This document shows, piece by piece, positions 43,329-52,752 of a DNA stretch of 57,543 nucleotides. The DNA lies in contig PCAU01000011.1 of assembly GCA_002730735.1 (NCBI GenBank), positions 84,208 to 141,750 of the forward strand. Direction: 5' to 3'. Source of the DNA: Acidobacteriota bacterium (lineage in GTDB: Bacteria > Acidobacteriota > Vicinamibacteria > Vicinamibacterales > UBA823). Position numbers and translations under genes: made by a program. Numbering within the stretch: position 1 is the stretch's first letter; the number at the start of each line of letters is the position of its first letter. The notes below the pieces were generated by a model, which was not told the origin of the DNA, made no database searches, and worked only from the letters and a program-made list of their open reading frames with translations.

Positions 43329-44639
43329 ATGGGTGGCGCGACTACTTTGCTGCTGGAACGGCTGAACAATCGATCCGCTACTGTCGGGGTGATCGGCCTC
43401 GGATACGTTGGGCTGCCGCTACTTGTGGAATTCGCGAAGGCGGGTTTTTCGGCGTTTGGCTTTGATGTCGATGGTGCGAGAGTAGAGCGAATTGGTCGTG
43501 GTGAATCTGACATTCCAGATGTAGCTACTGAAGAACTCGCAGCCGCTGTAGATGCTGGTCGTCTCGTGGCGACCAGCGATTTCCAAAAGCTTGCAGAGGT
43601 TGACACCGTCAACATCTGTGTGCCGACGCCTCTTCGCAAGACGAAGGATCCCGACCTCTCGTTCGTGGCCGCGGCAACTGAGTCCGTTAGTGCACATTTA
43701 CATCCTGGCCAGCTAATTATTCTTGAGTCGACGACCTATCCGGGAACGACCGAGGAGGTCGTCCAGCCGTTGCTGGAACGTAGTGGATTGAAGGTGGGAC
43801 AGGATTTCTTCCTAGCATTTTCTCCAGAGCGTGTGGACCCAGGCAACTCCGAGTGGCGCACCGCGAACATTCCTAAGGTCGTTGGTGGAGTTGATTCAGC
43901 ATCAACGGAGGTAGCCGCAGCCTTGTACCGGCAAATCGTCAAGACGGTCGTGCCTGTTTCTTCAACGCGTGTCGCTGAGATGGTTAAGCTGTTGGAAAAT
44001 ACTTTTAGGGCGGTCAACATTGGTCTCGTCAATGAATTGGCGCTGATGTGTCGCGATCTAGAGGTCAATGTTTGGGAAGTTATTGATGCTGCGAAGACCA
44101 AGCCGTTCGGATTTATGCCGTTCTATCCCGGCCCTGGCCTCGGTGGGCATTGCATTCCGATCGATCCGTTCTATTTGAGCTGGAAAGCACGCCAGAACGG
44201 CTTTGAGAGTCGCTTCATTGAGTTGGCCGGACATATCAACGGCCGGATGCCTCGCTATGTGCTCGAGCGAGTTAGTGATGCGCTAAATACAGTTGGTAAA
44301 CCACTTAAGGGAGCAGCAATTCATTTATTCGGTGTTGCTTACAAAGCTAATGTGGGTGATATTCGCGAGTCGCCGGCGCTCGACCTAGCACAGTTGCTGC
44401 AGGAGCGTGGTGCTAAGTTGTCCTACAGTGACCCGTATGTGGCGTCCCTCGAGCTAGGGCAAGTGCATTTGGAGGCCATCGAACCCTCTGCGACTTTCGA
44501 TCAAGAATTTGACTGTGCGGTGATCACCACTCCTCACGCGTCGTTTGATTACGACGAAATCGTTCGACGTTCGCCGCTAATCGTAGACACTCGTAACGCA
44601 CTTCGGGGCCGGACCGATCTCCATATTGTGCGACTCTGA
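43329..44639 (+). CDS. UDP-sugar 6-dehydrogenase (WbpA/WecC-like)
   Basis: 436 residues from the ATG at 43329; earlier codons do not align with the family. VGVIGLGYVGLPLLVEFAK binds NAD near residue 19, followed by CVPTPLRKTKDPDLS, ESTTYPGTTEEV, FSPERVDPGN and the catalytic cysteine in PGPGLGGHCIPIDPFY. It oxidises a UDP-HexNAc to the uronic acid, consistent with the neighbouring DegT aminotransferase that would act on a 3-keto-uronate in the WbpA-WbpE route. Confidence 0.9.
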   Translation: MGGATTLLLERLNNRSATVGVIGLGYVGLPLLVEFAKAGFSAFGFDVDGARVERIGRGESDIPDVATEELAAAVDAGRLVATSDFQKLAEVDTVNICVPTPLRKTKDPDLSFVAAATESVSAHLHPGQLIILESTTYPGTTEEVVQPLLERSGLKVGQDFFLAFSPERVDPGNSEWRTANIPKVVGGVDSASTEVAAALYRQIVKTVVPVSSTRVAEMVKLLENTFRAVNIGLVNELALMCRDLEVNVWEVIDAAKTKPFGFMPFYPGPGLGGHCIPIDPFYLSWKARQNGFESRFIELAGHINGRMPRYVLERVSDALNTVGKPLKGAAIHLFGVAYKANVGDIRESPALDLAQLLQERGAKLSYSDPYVASLELGQVHLEAIEPSATFDQEFDCAVITTPHASFDYDEIVRRSPLIVDTRNALRGRTDLHIVRL

Positions 44640-44746
44640 CGGGAACGACCCTGGCTGAAATGGGCGCCTCACGCTGTGATCTTCCTGAGCCTAGGGATTG
44701 TTAACGACAGACCGAGACGCCCAGCTATAGAGCCGGTGACCCTTCT

Positions 44747-45991
44747 ATGTTGTCTAACGACTCTCAGACTCTCTATGTTTCGTACGACGGCGCACTTGAA
44801 CCGCTCGGCGAGTCACAAGTCGTCAATTACCTGACGCGACTTTCGGTCAACTACCGAATTACGCTAATTAGCTTCGAGAAGCCTGAGGACCTATCGGATC
44901 ATACGCGCGTGATAGCGATGGAGCGGCGGTTCCACGCGTCTGGTATCAACTGGATTCCATTGCGTTATCACAAGTCGCCCCCTGTCTTCTCAACGATCTT
45001 TGACGTTGTTAGTGGAGCGCTGGCCGCCTGGCGCGTCTGCCAGCAGGGGACCATCCGAATCGTGCACGCCCGAGGCTACGTAGCAGCATTGGTCGCCCTG
45101 TTCGTTCGCCGTGGCGGCGCCTCGCGCTTCCTGTTTGACATGCGAGGCTTCTGGGTTGACGAGAAGGTGGAGGCTGGGCATTGGTGCGCGCGCGGGTTTC
45201 TTTATCGACTCGGTAAGTGGTGGGAACGGCAGTTCTTCGAACGGGCTGACGCCATTGTCTCTTTGACGAAGGCTGGCGTGCAGGCACTGCCGGCGCTTGG
45301 GTACGACATTCCGGATACCGTGCCAACGGTGGTGATCCCGACCTGCGTCGATTTGCAACGGTTCAAACCCATCAAGAAAGACCCTGATTTGATTGGTCCA
45401 CTCGGTCTTCAAGGCAAGCTTGTGATCGGATGTGTAGGCACGATGAGTAACTGGTATCTGCGGAATGAGATGCTTCGTTACCTAGCGTATTTGTCGAAAT
45501 CGATTCAATCCTTGCGAGTTCTCATTGTGACGCGTGAAGACCATGAGACTCTACGCCGAGACGCTGTGGCTAGTGGCATTCCTGATTCTGCTATGGTGCT
45601 TACAAGAGCCAGCTTTTCAGAAATGCCCCGCTATACGGCCTTGTTCGATGCCGGGCTGTTTTTCATACGCCCGACACTGTCGAAACGTGCATCAGCAGCT
45701 ACCAAGCTCGCGGAGTTTCTTTCATGCGGAGTTCCCGTGATCCTGAACGATGGAGTCGGCGATTCTGGTGCGATTGTCAGGCATCACGATGTTGGGGTGG
45801 TCCTTACAGCAATGGACCAGGAGGCGTTTGTAGCCTCACTTCCGCCCGTTCGAGCCCTTTTCACTGACTTGGAGACGGGCAAACGGTGTCGTCGGGTCGC
45901 GAGTGAACTGTTTGACATTGAAAAGGGCACCGAGGAGTATCGAAAATTATACGAAAGTCTTAGTGATGGTCCAACGGAAGGGTCTGGCTAA
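44747..45991 (+). CDS. GT4-type glycosyltransferase
   Basis: 414 residues. YVSYDGALEPLGESQVVNYL at the N-terminus, FDMRGFWVDEK, VIPTCVDLQRFKP and the C-terminal TKLAEFLSCGVPVILNDG region form a GT-B fold retaining transferase of family GT4. The donor and acceptor are unknown. It is separated from the following gene by 347 bases with duplicated leader elements. Confidence 0.87.
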   Translation: MLSNDSQTLYVSYDGALEPLGESQVVNYLTRLSVNYRITLISFEKPEDLSDHTRVIAMERRFHASGINWIPLRYHKSPPVFSTIFDVVSGALAAWRVCQQGTIRIVHARGYVAALVALFVRRGGASRFLFDMRGFWVDEKVEAGHWCARGFLYRLGKWWERQFFERADAIVSLTKAGVQALPALGYDIPDTVPTVVIPTCVDLQRFKPIKKDPDLIGPLGLQGKLVIGCVGTMSNWYLRNEMLRYLAYLSKSIQSLRVLIVTREDHETLRRDAVASGIPDSAMVLTRASFSEMPRYTALFDAGLFFIRPTLSKRASAATKLAEFLSCGVPVILNDGVGDSGAIVRHHDVGVVLTAMDQEAFVASLPPVRALFTDLETGKRCRRVASELFDIEKGTEEYRKLYESLSDGPTEGSG

Positions 45992-46004
45992 GTTGAGAAA
46001 CTTC

Positions 46005-46060
46005 AAAACGCTAAGCAAAAGTGTGTTCATTTATTGAACGATTGACTATCTGAGGGATTA
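46005..46060. repeat. Leader repeat copy 1 with GTTCA-N5-TGAAC dyad
   Basis: An AAAAC start, an A-rich run, a dyad at 46025-46039 and a following GA(C/T)TxACTA stretch match copy 2 at 46116 with one gap. Confidence 0.6.
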
Positions 46061-46115
46061 CGAAAGACTCCATGCGGTCTGGACCATGAAATTGGTCTAA
46101 CTTGACAAACCCATG

Positions 46116-46170
46116 AAAACTAAGGAAAAATTATGTTCAGTTCATGAACGACTCACTAGAGAGGGGATTT
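46116..46170. repeat. Leader repeat copy 2 with GTTCA-N5-TGAAC dyad
   Basis: Imperfect direct copy of 46005-46060, with the dyad at 46135-46149, exactly 110 bases after the first. A TATACT box follows at 46179-46184. Confidence 0.6.
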
Positions 46171-46178
46171 TTCATTCC

Positions 46179-46184
46179 TATACT
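46179..46184 (+). promoter_or_regulatory. Putative -10 box downstream of the dyad repeats
   Basis: TATACT lies about 30 bases after the second dyad. The -35 position (CTAGAG) is far from consensus, which suits an activator-dependent promoter. Confidence 0.35.
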
Positions 46185-46338
46185 GTAAGTGAGAGGGCGT
46201 GAGTCTGCCCGAGGGTTAGCTTGGGGATGGCGTCCAAGTAGAAGATACCAAACATTTTATTCGACTGAGAAGCATGCCCGCGAGCATAGCCAGCTAAACG
46301 CTTCTACCCCAAACGTTTGAACCATTGGTCGTTACTGC

Positions 46339-46881
46339 ATGAAGTTCACTGAGTTGGCACTGCAGGGGGTGTGGCTTATTGAGCCGGTGGTCTTTTCTGA
46401 CCAACGAGGTGGCTTTCGTCGTCACTTCTGTACCGAGGAGTTTGCGGCACATGGTCTTGCACCAACTGTTGCTCAGGGCAATATTTCGGAGAATGTTCAA
46501 AGTGGTACGCTTCGGGGCTTTCACTACCAGGTGGGCCGATACGCAGAATCCAAGACTATTTCGTGTATGTCCGGTGGGATTTATGACGTAGTCGTCGATC
46601 TACGGCAAACCTCACCGACTTTCATGCAATGGGTCTCGGTAAAGATTTCAGCTGATGACCGTCGAAGCCTTTATGTGCCAGCTGGGTGCGCCAACGCTTG
46701 GTTGACGACTGTCGCGAACACCGTGCTTCACTATTACATGAGCGAAATGTTTTCTCCAGAGTCAGCGCGGGGCTTCCGTTACAACGATCCTGCGTTCAAG
46801 GTGAACTGGCCAACAGAACCAGTCGTGATCTCGGAACGGGATCGAACTTTTCCTGATTTTGATCCAGCGTCGCTCGAATAG
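46339..46881 (+). CDS. dTDP-4-dehydrorhamnose 3,5-epimerase-like protein
   Basis: 180 residues. RmlC cupin motifs: VFSDQRGGFRRHF, GTLRGFHYQ with the catalytic His near residue 60, YVPAGCANAWLT and the C-terminal FRYNDPAFKVNWP. In clusters with rfbF/rfbG the same family often acts on CDP-4-keto sugars, so the substrate is uncertain. Next to a reductase gene 12 bases downstream. Confidence 0.85.
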   Translation: MKFTELALQGVWLIEPVVFSDQRGGFRRHFCTEEFAAHGLAPTVAQGNISENVQSGTLRGFHYQVGRYAESKTISCMSGGIYDVVVDLRQTSPTFMQWVSVKISADDRRSLYVPAGCANAWLTTVANTVLHYYMSEMFSPESARGFRYNDPAFKVNWPTEPVVISERDRTFPDFDPASLE

Positions 46882-46893
46882 TTCTGAATTGCG

Positions 46894-47778
46894 ATGCGCG
46901 TATTGTTGACTGGCGGCACCGGTTTTATCGGGAGCCGCGTACTTCCTCTTTTAAGGGAGCACGAAGTGCTTTGCCTCTCCCGAGATCCAGCTAAGTTGCC
47001 TCGGCGTCATGGGATGGAAGCGATCACAGCCGATTTGGGGAGGGACGGTGACTGGATTAACGAGACCATAAGGTTTCAACCCGAGTGGTGTCTCCATCTG
47101 GCGTGGGAAGGGTTACCGGACTATTCGCTTGAAAGGTGCCGCACGAATTTGGATGCTGGCCTTCGGCTTATCGGCGCTGTGGCGCGATCGGGCGTACGGC
47201 GAATGGTCGTTGCAGGAACCTGTGCAGAATATGGTCGCGCTTCTGGAGCTGTCTCCGAAGAAAGCGTTCCAGTTGATCGGGGCTTCTGTGCAGCAACGAA
47301 GCACGCGCAGTTGAACGTGCTGGAAACGGTCGCTCGTGATGCGGCGTTTAATTATCAATGGGTCCGGATTTTCTTTGTCTATGGACCCGGGCAGATGCAG
47401 GGTTCACTAATTCCCTCTCTTCGGGCATCTTATGCCTCCGGACAAAAGGCAAGTATTCGTACACCGAACGCCTTTAGGGACTTTGTTCACGTTGACGACG
47501 TAGCCTCTGCTTTCGTGTCGCTGGTCTCTTCAGACATACCCTCTGGGGTCTTTAATGTCGGAAGTGGCCAACCAACGAGTGTCGGCCACGTCGCAAACTT
47601 GGCTGCGGAGTACTACGACATGCCACGTCCGATCACACATCCTCTAGTCGAATGCCCTCTTGGTGGTGACGGATTCTGGGCAGATACACGTAGGCTCTGT
47701 GCAGCAACCGGTTGGCGTGCACGCATCGGCATCAAGGAAGGGGTCGTGAAGACTCTGGAGGCTCTGGACGGCAAGTGA
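46894..47778 (+). CDS. NAD-dependent epimerase/reductase (extended SDR)
   Basis: 294 residues. VLLTGGTGFIGSRVLPLL binds NAD(P). AGTCAEYGRASG and ATKHAQLNVLETV stand where SDRs carry catalytic Ser/Thr and a YxxxK pair; the usual tyrosine appears as ATK, so the canonical Tyr may be displaced. DFVHVDDVASAFV and FNVGSGQPTSVG complete the fold. It probably reduces a 4-keto sugar made by RfbG. Confidence 0.78.
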   Translation: MRVLLTGGTGFIGSRVLPLLREHEVLCLSRDPAKLPRRHGMEAITADLGRDGDWINETIRFQPEWCLHLAWEGLPDYSLERCRTNLDAGLRLIGAVARSGVRRMVVAGTCAEYGRASGAVSEESVPVDRGFCAATKHAQLNVLETVARDAAFNYQWVRIFFVYGPGQMQGSLIPSLRASYASGQKASIRTPNAFRDFVHVDDVASAFVSLVSSDIPSGVFNVGSGQPTSVGHVANLAAEYYDMPRPITHPLVECPLGGDGFWADTRRLCAATGWRARIGIKEGVVKTLEALDGK

Positions 47779-47833
47779 GCGAGCTGCAACTGGTAATGAT
47801 TATTTTCAATCCGGTACTGACGGTTACCGTAAC

Positions 47834-48820
47834 GTGACTTTTCCCCTAGTATCAATTTGTGTTCCCACGATCGGACGTGTCGAGTATCTGAGTGCCGCTC
47901 TGCAATCTCTCCGAGAGCAGACTTACGAGAACTACGAAGTGATTGTTCTAGATAATGCGAGTGGGCCCGAAGCCCAGGCGGTAATAACTGGATTCGTTGC
48001 GAACAATTCAAATGCGCGAATCTTGAGGGTTAACGAGCGCGTGCCGATGTTCGCAAATTTTAATCGCGGCATCCGCGCCGCGGTTGGTGAATATGTCGTT
48101 TTTTTCCATGATGATGACCACTACGATCCAAGATTCCTGGATTTCCACGTTGCAGTGCTTGAAGCTAATCCACAGGCGGCATTCGCTGGTAGTAACTGGA
48201 ATATGATCGACGGTGAGGGACGACTGACCGTTCGTCGTCGATTGATTAAGAAAACCGGGACTTGGAGTGGCAGAGACTTCATTGAGCGGCTAGTTCGCAG
48301 AGGAAGGTCTGAACTGGCGACACCAGCCCTTGTATTCCGCCGGGAAGTGGTGAAGACGTCTGGCTTTGATGAGCGCTGCCCAATCCACTGGGGTGATTTC
48401 ACGATCCTAATGCGGATTGCTGAGCAGTGGGATGTTGCCGTGGTGGCCGAATCGCTCTTTTCGTGGAGGTCGCACGAACAGAATTCTTCAAGGATGGCCT
48501 TCAGTCAAAGTATTCCTCTCCGAACCAGTGTGCTACGCGATTACTGCTCGGAATTCGCCGTACGACATCCTGAGGACTTGGAGTTCTTAAATCGATTAAA
48601 AAGTCTTGTGGACCGCGGACACAGTCGAGGTTTGTTGTGGGGTTGGCTTGTGGCTTCTAATGACGCGGAGTCTCGTACGTGCCGTCATCTCTTGGAGGAG
48701 GCGTCCTGTCCGATGACCGTAGGGCTTTTGAGGCTGCTGGAATCAGTTGGCTTGACGGTAACTTCCCGACGGTCACTTGTTCCAGCGGCGCGTCATGTTA
48801 TTAACTTGATCGGCATCTAA
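47834..48820 (+). CDS. GT2-type glycosyltransferase
   Basis: 328 residues from a GTG. FPLVSICVPTIGRVEYLSAA, ENYEVIVLDNASG and the DxD site FFHDDDHYDPRFL are family GT2 landmarks. C-terminal residues 240-328 are helical and not recognised. Inverting transfer from a nucleotide sugar to a growing glycan is expected. Confidence 0.87.
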   Translation: MTFPLVSICVPTIGRVEYLSAALQSLREQTYENYEVIVLDNASGPEAQAVITGFVANNSNARILRVNERVPMFANFNRGIRAAVGEYVVFFHDDDHYDPRFLDFHVAVLEANPQAAFAGSNWNMIDGEGRLTVRRRLIKKTGTWSGRDFIERLVRRGRSELATPALVFRREVVKTSGFDERCPIHWGDFTILMRIAEQWDVAVVAESLFSWRSHEQNSSRMAFSQSIPLRTSVLRDYCSEFAVRHPEDLEFLNRLKSLVDRGHSRGLLWGWLVASNDAESRTCRHLLEEASCPMTVGLLRLLESVGLTVTSRRSLVPAARHVINLIGI

Positions 48821-48874
48821 GTTGAGCACCGGCTGTTAACGAATGCTGACACCTAACAAATAGCGCCCATCTCT

Positions 48875-49837
48875 ATGTCCAAGCGAGCGATCATTACTGG
48901 CATCACTGGCCAAGACGGCTCCTACTTAGCTGAGTTGCTTTTAGACAAGGGCTACGAAGTTGTCGGAGTGGTTCGCCGTTCTAGTACGCCAAATTTATGG
49001 CGTATAGAACACCTGCTCGACAGGGTTCAGCTGCGAACGGCCGACCTCCTTGATCAACTCTCGATGATTCGTGTCATTGAGGAGGTGCGGCCACACGAAT
49101 TCTACAATCTGGCGGCGATGTCGTTCGTACCAGCATCGTGGGACCAGCCGATGCTTACGGGTGAATTTAATGCTCTTGGGGTAACAAGGATCTTGGATGC
49201 AATTCGTCAGGTTGACACCTCAATTCGGTTCTATCAAGCCTCCTCTAGCGAAATGTTTGGGAAGGTGCGTGATGTGCCACAGACCGAGGCGACGCCATTC
49301 TATCCAAGAAGTCCGTACGGTGTTGCCAAGGCGTTCGGACACCACATCACGGTAAATTATCGTGAGAGTTATGATCTATTTGCCGTTTCAGGGATTCTCT
49401 TTAATCATGAGTCACCACGGCGAGGTCTGGAATTCGTCACCCGTAAAGTGAGTGATGGAGTAGCTAGAGTCAAGCATGGTCTTATCGACTCACTGTTGCT
49501 TGGTAACCTCGATGCACGCCGTGATTGGGGCTTTGCGGGTGACTACGTTCGCGCGATGTGGATGATGTTGCAGTGCGATCGACCGGATGATTACGTTATC
49601 GCTACTGGTACAAGTCACTCGGTCAGAGACTTGGTGCGGCTTGCGTTCAGCCACGTAGGACTTGAGTGGGAAGAGTGGGTTCGTGTCGATCCAAATCTAT
49701 TGCGCCCTGCGGAAGTCGACCATCTAGTCGGGGACGCCTCGAAAGCTCGACAGAACATCAATTGGTCGCCAACGGTAGATTTCGAACATTTGGTCGGCCG
49801 AATGGTTGACGCCGATATGGAGCGAGTGACACGCTAG
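48875..49837 (+). CDS. gmd: GDP-mannose 4,6-dehydratase
   Basis: 320 residues. [54 protein letters not shown], the [10 protein letters not shown] catalytic region, [16 protein letters not shown] and [19 protein letters not shown] are all diagnostic of Gmd. It makes GDP-4-keto-6-deoxymannose, the precursor of fucose, rhamnose or perosamine. Length fits the short Gmd form. Confidence 0.93.
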   Translation: MSKRAIITGITGQDGSYLAELLLDKGYEVVGVVRRSSTPNLWRIEHLLDRVQLRTADLLDQLSMIRVIEEVRPHEFYNLAAMSFVPASWDQPMLTGEFNALGVTRILDAIRQVDTSIRFYQASSSEMFGKVRDVPQTEATPFYPRSPYGVAKAFGHHITVNYRESYDLFAVSGILFNHESPRRGLEFVTRKVSDGVARVKHGLIDSLLLGNLDARRDWGFAGDYVRAMWMMLQCDRPDDYVIATGTSHSVRDLVRLAFSHVGLEWEEWVRVDPNLLRPAEVDHLVGDASKARQNINWSPTVDFEHLVGRMVDADMERVTR

Positions 49838-49966
49838 GGTTAAGATTCCAGGTAATTGTTTTTCGGTCGGCGCGTGATTGGTTGTCATCCTGCTGGGTTG
49901 CTTTCACATTGTTCATGACGACATCTGGTTCTTTGTAAGTGTGTGTGCCTAACTGACTCTGCCGGT

Positions 49967-49972
49967 TATAAT
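49967..49972 (+). promoter_or_regulatory. Consensus -10 box before the C-methyltransferase gene
   Basis: TATAAT at this position would start transcription near 49980. The -35 region is weak. The terminator-like hairpin at 49995 lies just downstream. Confidence 0.5.
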
Positions 49973-49994
49973 CGTTCCTGTGTTCCAGCGTTTC

Positions 49995-50014
49995 AAACGG
50001 ACACCCCGTTTTTT
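49995..50014 (+). terminator. Leader terminator/attenuator candidate
   Basis: AAACGG and CCGTTT pair across a five-base ACACC loop and are followed by TTT, giving a short U-tract. It lies inside the expected leader, between the -10 box and the start at 50069, so it may attenuate expression. Confidence 0.45.
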
Positions 50015-50068
50015 CTGCACTGTCAAGAAGTGCGATAGGCAGCTTAACCGCATCTCAGGTCCTCACGC

Positions 50069-51310
50069 GTGACTGGTCATACTAAGCGTCAGACGTGTCG
50101 AGTGTGTGGCGGCACCCAACTGACTAAATTTCTTTCTTTGGGGCCGACACCACTCGCAAATGCTTTCTTGCGTTCAACTGATGAATTTCCAGCGGAACAG
50201 TCCTATCCTCTTGATGTCTACCGTTGCGAGGGGTGCTCACTAGTACAACTGCTAGATCTTATCGATCCGGGAACGCTGTTTAGCCATTACATCTATGTCA
50301 CGGGAACTTCAGAAACCGTGGCAGAGCATAATCGTACTTACTCCAAAACCATTGTCGAACTTCTCAAATTACAACCTGGGAACTTGGTTGTTGAGGTAGC
50401 GAGTAATGATGGGAGCCTCCTGAAATGCTTTGAGCCATATGGAATGAAGACACTTGGTATCGAGCCTGCTGAGAACATCTCAGAATTGGCCCGCTCACAA
50501 GGAGTCGAAACACTGACGCGGTTCTTCAATGAAGCTACCGGTCGTGAGGTGCAGGAGACATACGGTGCAGCTCATGTGGTTATTGCAAACAACGTCTTAG
50601 CGCATGTGGATGACACGCCAGATTTTCTGGAAGGGTGTAAGCACGTTCTCAAACCAGACGGACTCATTGTTATCGAAGTGCCTTATCTTCGAGATCTATT
50701 GGATCGTCTGGAGTACGACACGATTTATCATGAGCATCTGTGCTACTTCTCTGTAACAACGTTGATGCGTTTGTGCGACCGCGTTGGCCTATCCATTAGG
50801 CGAGTTGAGCATGTACCGCTTCATGGAGGGTCGTTGCGGGTGTATCTGGGTAGACAAGAGGTTCAAGGGGGTCATGCAGATACCGTTCTTGATTATGCTG
50901 CGGCGGAGACCGAAGCAGGGTTCGAAAACATGGACCGCTATGAACGATTTGCAGTTGACGTAGCTTTGAATCGACAGGCTATTCGCCGTCTACTAGAAAA
51001 GCTCAAATCTGATGGCAAGGTGGTTGCGGGCTATGGTGCGCCGGCGAAAGGGAACACCCTACTTAACTACTGCGGCATTGACACTCAACTCGTGTCGTTC
51101 ACGGTTGATCAAAACCCCATGAAGATTGGCCACTATACTCCAGGCACGCACCTGCCAGTGCTTCCGGTGGAGGCCCTCCGTGAACGTGAAGCTGATTTTG
51201 CGTTCGTCCTCGCGTGGAACTTCGAAGAGGAAATCAGGCGACAACAGCGCGACTATGCCGAGGCTGGTGGTCGGTTTATCATTCCTATTCCTGAGCCAAG
51301 GGTCGTTTGA
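50069..51310 (+). CDS. Sugar C-methyltransferase-like protein
   Basis: 413 residues from a GTG. An N-terminal zinc domain (CRVCGGTQL ... CEGCSLVQL) precedes a class I SAM-binding domain (LVVEVASNDGSLLKCFEP, VLAHVDDTPDFLEGCKHVL) and a C-terminal domain with VVAGYGAPAKGNTLLNYCG and the PEPRVV end. This three-part order is that of TylC3-type sugar C3-methyltransferases. With the adjacent 6-deoxysugar genes, C-methylation of a keto sugar is the likely job. Confidence 0.85.
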   Translation: MTGHTKRQTCRVCGGTQLTKFLSLGPTPLANAFLRSTDEFPAEQSYPLDVYRCEGCSLVQLLDLIDPGTLFSHYIYVTGTSETVAEHNRTYSKTIVELLKLQPGNLVVEVASNDGSLLKCFEPYGMKTLGIEPAENISELARSQGVETLTRFFNEATGREVQETYGAAHVVIANNVLAHVDDTPDFLEGCKHVLKPDGLIVIEVPYLRDLLDRLEYDTIYHEHLCYFSVTTLMRLCDRVGLSIRRVEHVPLHGGSLRVYLGRQEVQGGHADTVLDYAAAETEAGFENMDRYERFAVDVALNRQAIRRLLEKLKSDGKVVAGYGAPAKGNTLLNYCGIDTQLVSFTVDQNPMKIGHYTPGTHLPVLPVEALREREADFAFVLAWNFEEEIRRQQRDYAEAGGRFIIPIPEPRVV

Positions 51311-51376
51311 GCCACCGGTAATGTATGGAAGGGTTGCGGGTTTGCTATTAGCATCAATTTTGGAAGGGACTAACTT

Positions 51377-51823
51377 ATGGTCGCTCATCCACACCTAGAT
51401 TTACTTCATAGCAGATATCGGGCTCGTTCCAAGGGTGACCAGGAAGCCTTGAACGGCATTATTGCGGACAATGTGGTGTGGCACGTTGCTGGTAAGAGTC
51501 AGGTCTCAGGTGACTATCGAGGACCTGAAGCCGTGTTTGGGCTCTTTGCTAGGATGGAAGTTCTTGTCGGCGGGACACTGAGTGTCGAAGATCAGGACTT
51601 TTTCACGAGTGACGAACGAACCGTCGTTCTTTTCAAGATGACTTCGACTCGAGGAAACAAAACACTAACCGCCAACTGTTGTGAGGTAGCTCGTTGGCAC
51701 GATGGTCAGATTACCGAGGCGTGGGTTTTCACGTCTGACCAATACGGATTCGACGAATTCTGGTCTTCAGGATGGTTCAGCGAGGCAGCAGACGGAGTGT
51801 GGGCTCGCCGTGTGAAATTGTAA
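51377..51823 (+). CDS. SnoaL/NTF2-like protein
   Basis: 148 residues from an ATG with GGAAGGGA upstream. LHSRYRARSKGDQEALNGIIADNVVWHVAG and VARWHDGQITEAWVF are NTF2-fold patterns, a cone-shaped pocket common in isomerases and polyketide cyclases. The substrate is not evident; it may act on a sugar intermediate given its position. It ends before the regulator gene. Confidence 0.78.
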   Translation: MVAHPHLDLLHSRYRARSKGDQEALNGIIADNVVWHVAGKSQVSGDYRGPEAVFGLFARMEVLVGGTLSVEDQDFFTSDERTVVLFKMTSTRGNKTLTANCCEVARWHDGQITEAWVFTSDQYGFDEFWSSGWFSEAADGVWARRVKL

Positions 51824-52134
51824 CTTTTTCACTGACTCAGCCTTGGTGCCAGAGTAACTTCAATGTTAACTGTGTAGTGTTCTGCCTACTGTAGCGGTCT
51901 CTGTCTTAGCGATCTAACGCCTCTTCGGGGCTTCCATCGCGGTTTTCAACTTCATTGTTGGGATGTTAGGGGTTGTGGTCGAAATATTCGACCTCCATTG
52001 TTGTGAGAAAAGATTGGTCCGACTAATGTTGACTGCTTCCATTATCTACGGCGGAGGGAGACCTCAATGTAGTCGTAGGCTACCCACGATTCTTCTAAAT
52101 GGGCGCTTATGGTGTAGCTCATGGGGAGGTCATT
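51824..52134. other. Intergenic region before the regulator
   Basis: No gene is supported. It holds the inverted repeat at 51977-51993 and a candidate promoter (TTGTGA ... TAATGT, 17 bases apart, near 52000-52030). Confidence 0.4.
51977..51993. promoter_or_regulatory. Perfect inverted repeat, possible operator
   Basis: GGTCGAA-ATA-TTCGACC is a perfect seven-base palindrome upstream of the winged-helix gene and could be its own binding site. Confidence 0.45.
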
Positions 52135-52716
52135 GTGGATCCTGAGGCGCGCCGCGACCTCGAGGCACTCGAAGCCATTGCGGAGAATTCGCGAATTACC
52201 CAGCGTGGTTTGTCAACCAAACTAGGGATTGCCCTAGGCCTGGCTAATCTTTACGTGAAGCGTTTGGTCCGCAAGGGTTATGTCAAGTGCGTCAACTTCA
52301 AACCGAATCGGATTTTGTACGTGCTGACTCCGACTGGCATTGCTGAAAAGACGCGACTCACATATGAGTTCATGGACTATTCGATGTTCTTGTATGGCCA
52401 GGTACGGCAACACCTGCGGTCGGTTTTACAGCCGTTTACGGAAGGTCAGCGCAGGCGCGTTGCCATCTACGGCACTGGCGAAGCGGCAGAACTAGCGTAT
52501 TTGTCACTAACCGAATTAGGCATGGAACTCGTAGCAATATTTAATGGTGTGGGCGCCGACAAGTTCTTAGGAATGCCGGTACAAGACATTCGTGAACAGC
52601 ACAGCGTTGATTATGACCTGATAATTGTTGCGACACTAGAGCAGCCTGATGCCATGGTTGAGGGTCTGCTCGGCTATGGTGTACCACGCGAAAAGATCGT
52701 GATGTTTCAAAATTGA
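52135..52716 (+). CDS. EPS-type winged-helix regulator fused to a Rossmann domain
   Basis: 193 residues from the GTG at 52135, preferred over the ATG 12 codons upstream because GGGGAGG lies six bases before it. Residues ~5-70 form a MarR-like winged helix (SRITQRGLSTKLGIALGL, then KRLVRKGYVKC), as in EPS-associated regulators of polysaccharide loci. Residues ~100-193 add a Rossmann-like unit (RVAIYGTGEAAELAYLSL, then YDLIIVATLEQP) with a GxGxxA nucleotide motif. It may sense a nucleotide or sugar nucleotide and control the cluster. Confidence 0.72.
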   Translation: MDPEARRDLEALEAIAENSRITQRGLSTKLGIALGLANLYVKRLVRKGYVKCVNFKPNRILYVLTPTGIAEKTRLTYEFMDYSMFLYGQVRQHLRSVLQPFTEGQRRRVAIYGTGEAAELAYLSLTELGMELVAIFNGVGADKFLGMPVQDIREQHSVDYDLIIVATLEQPDAMVEGLLGYGVPREKIVMFQN

Positions 52717-52752
52717 CGATGAGTGAGGATGGACCTTGCCGGTCCCGTCTAA

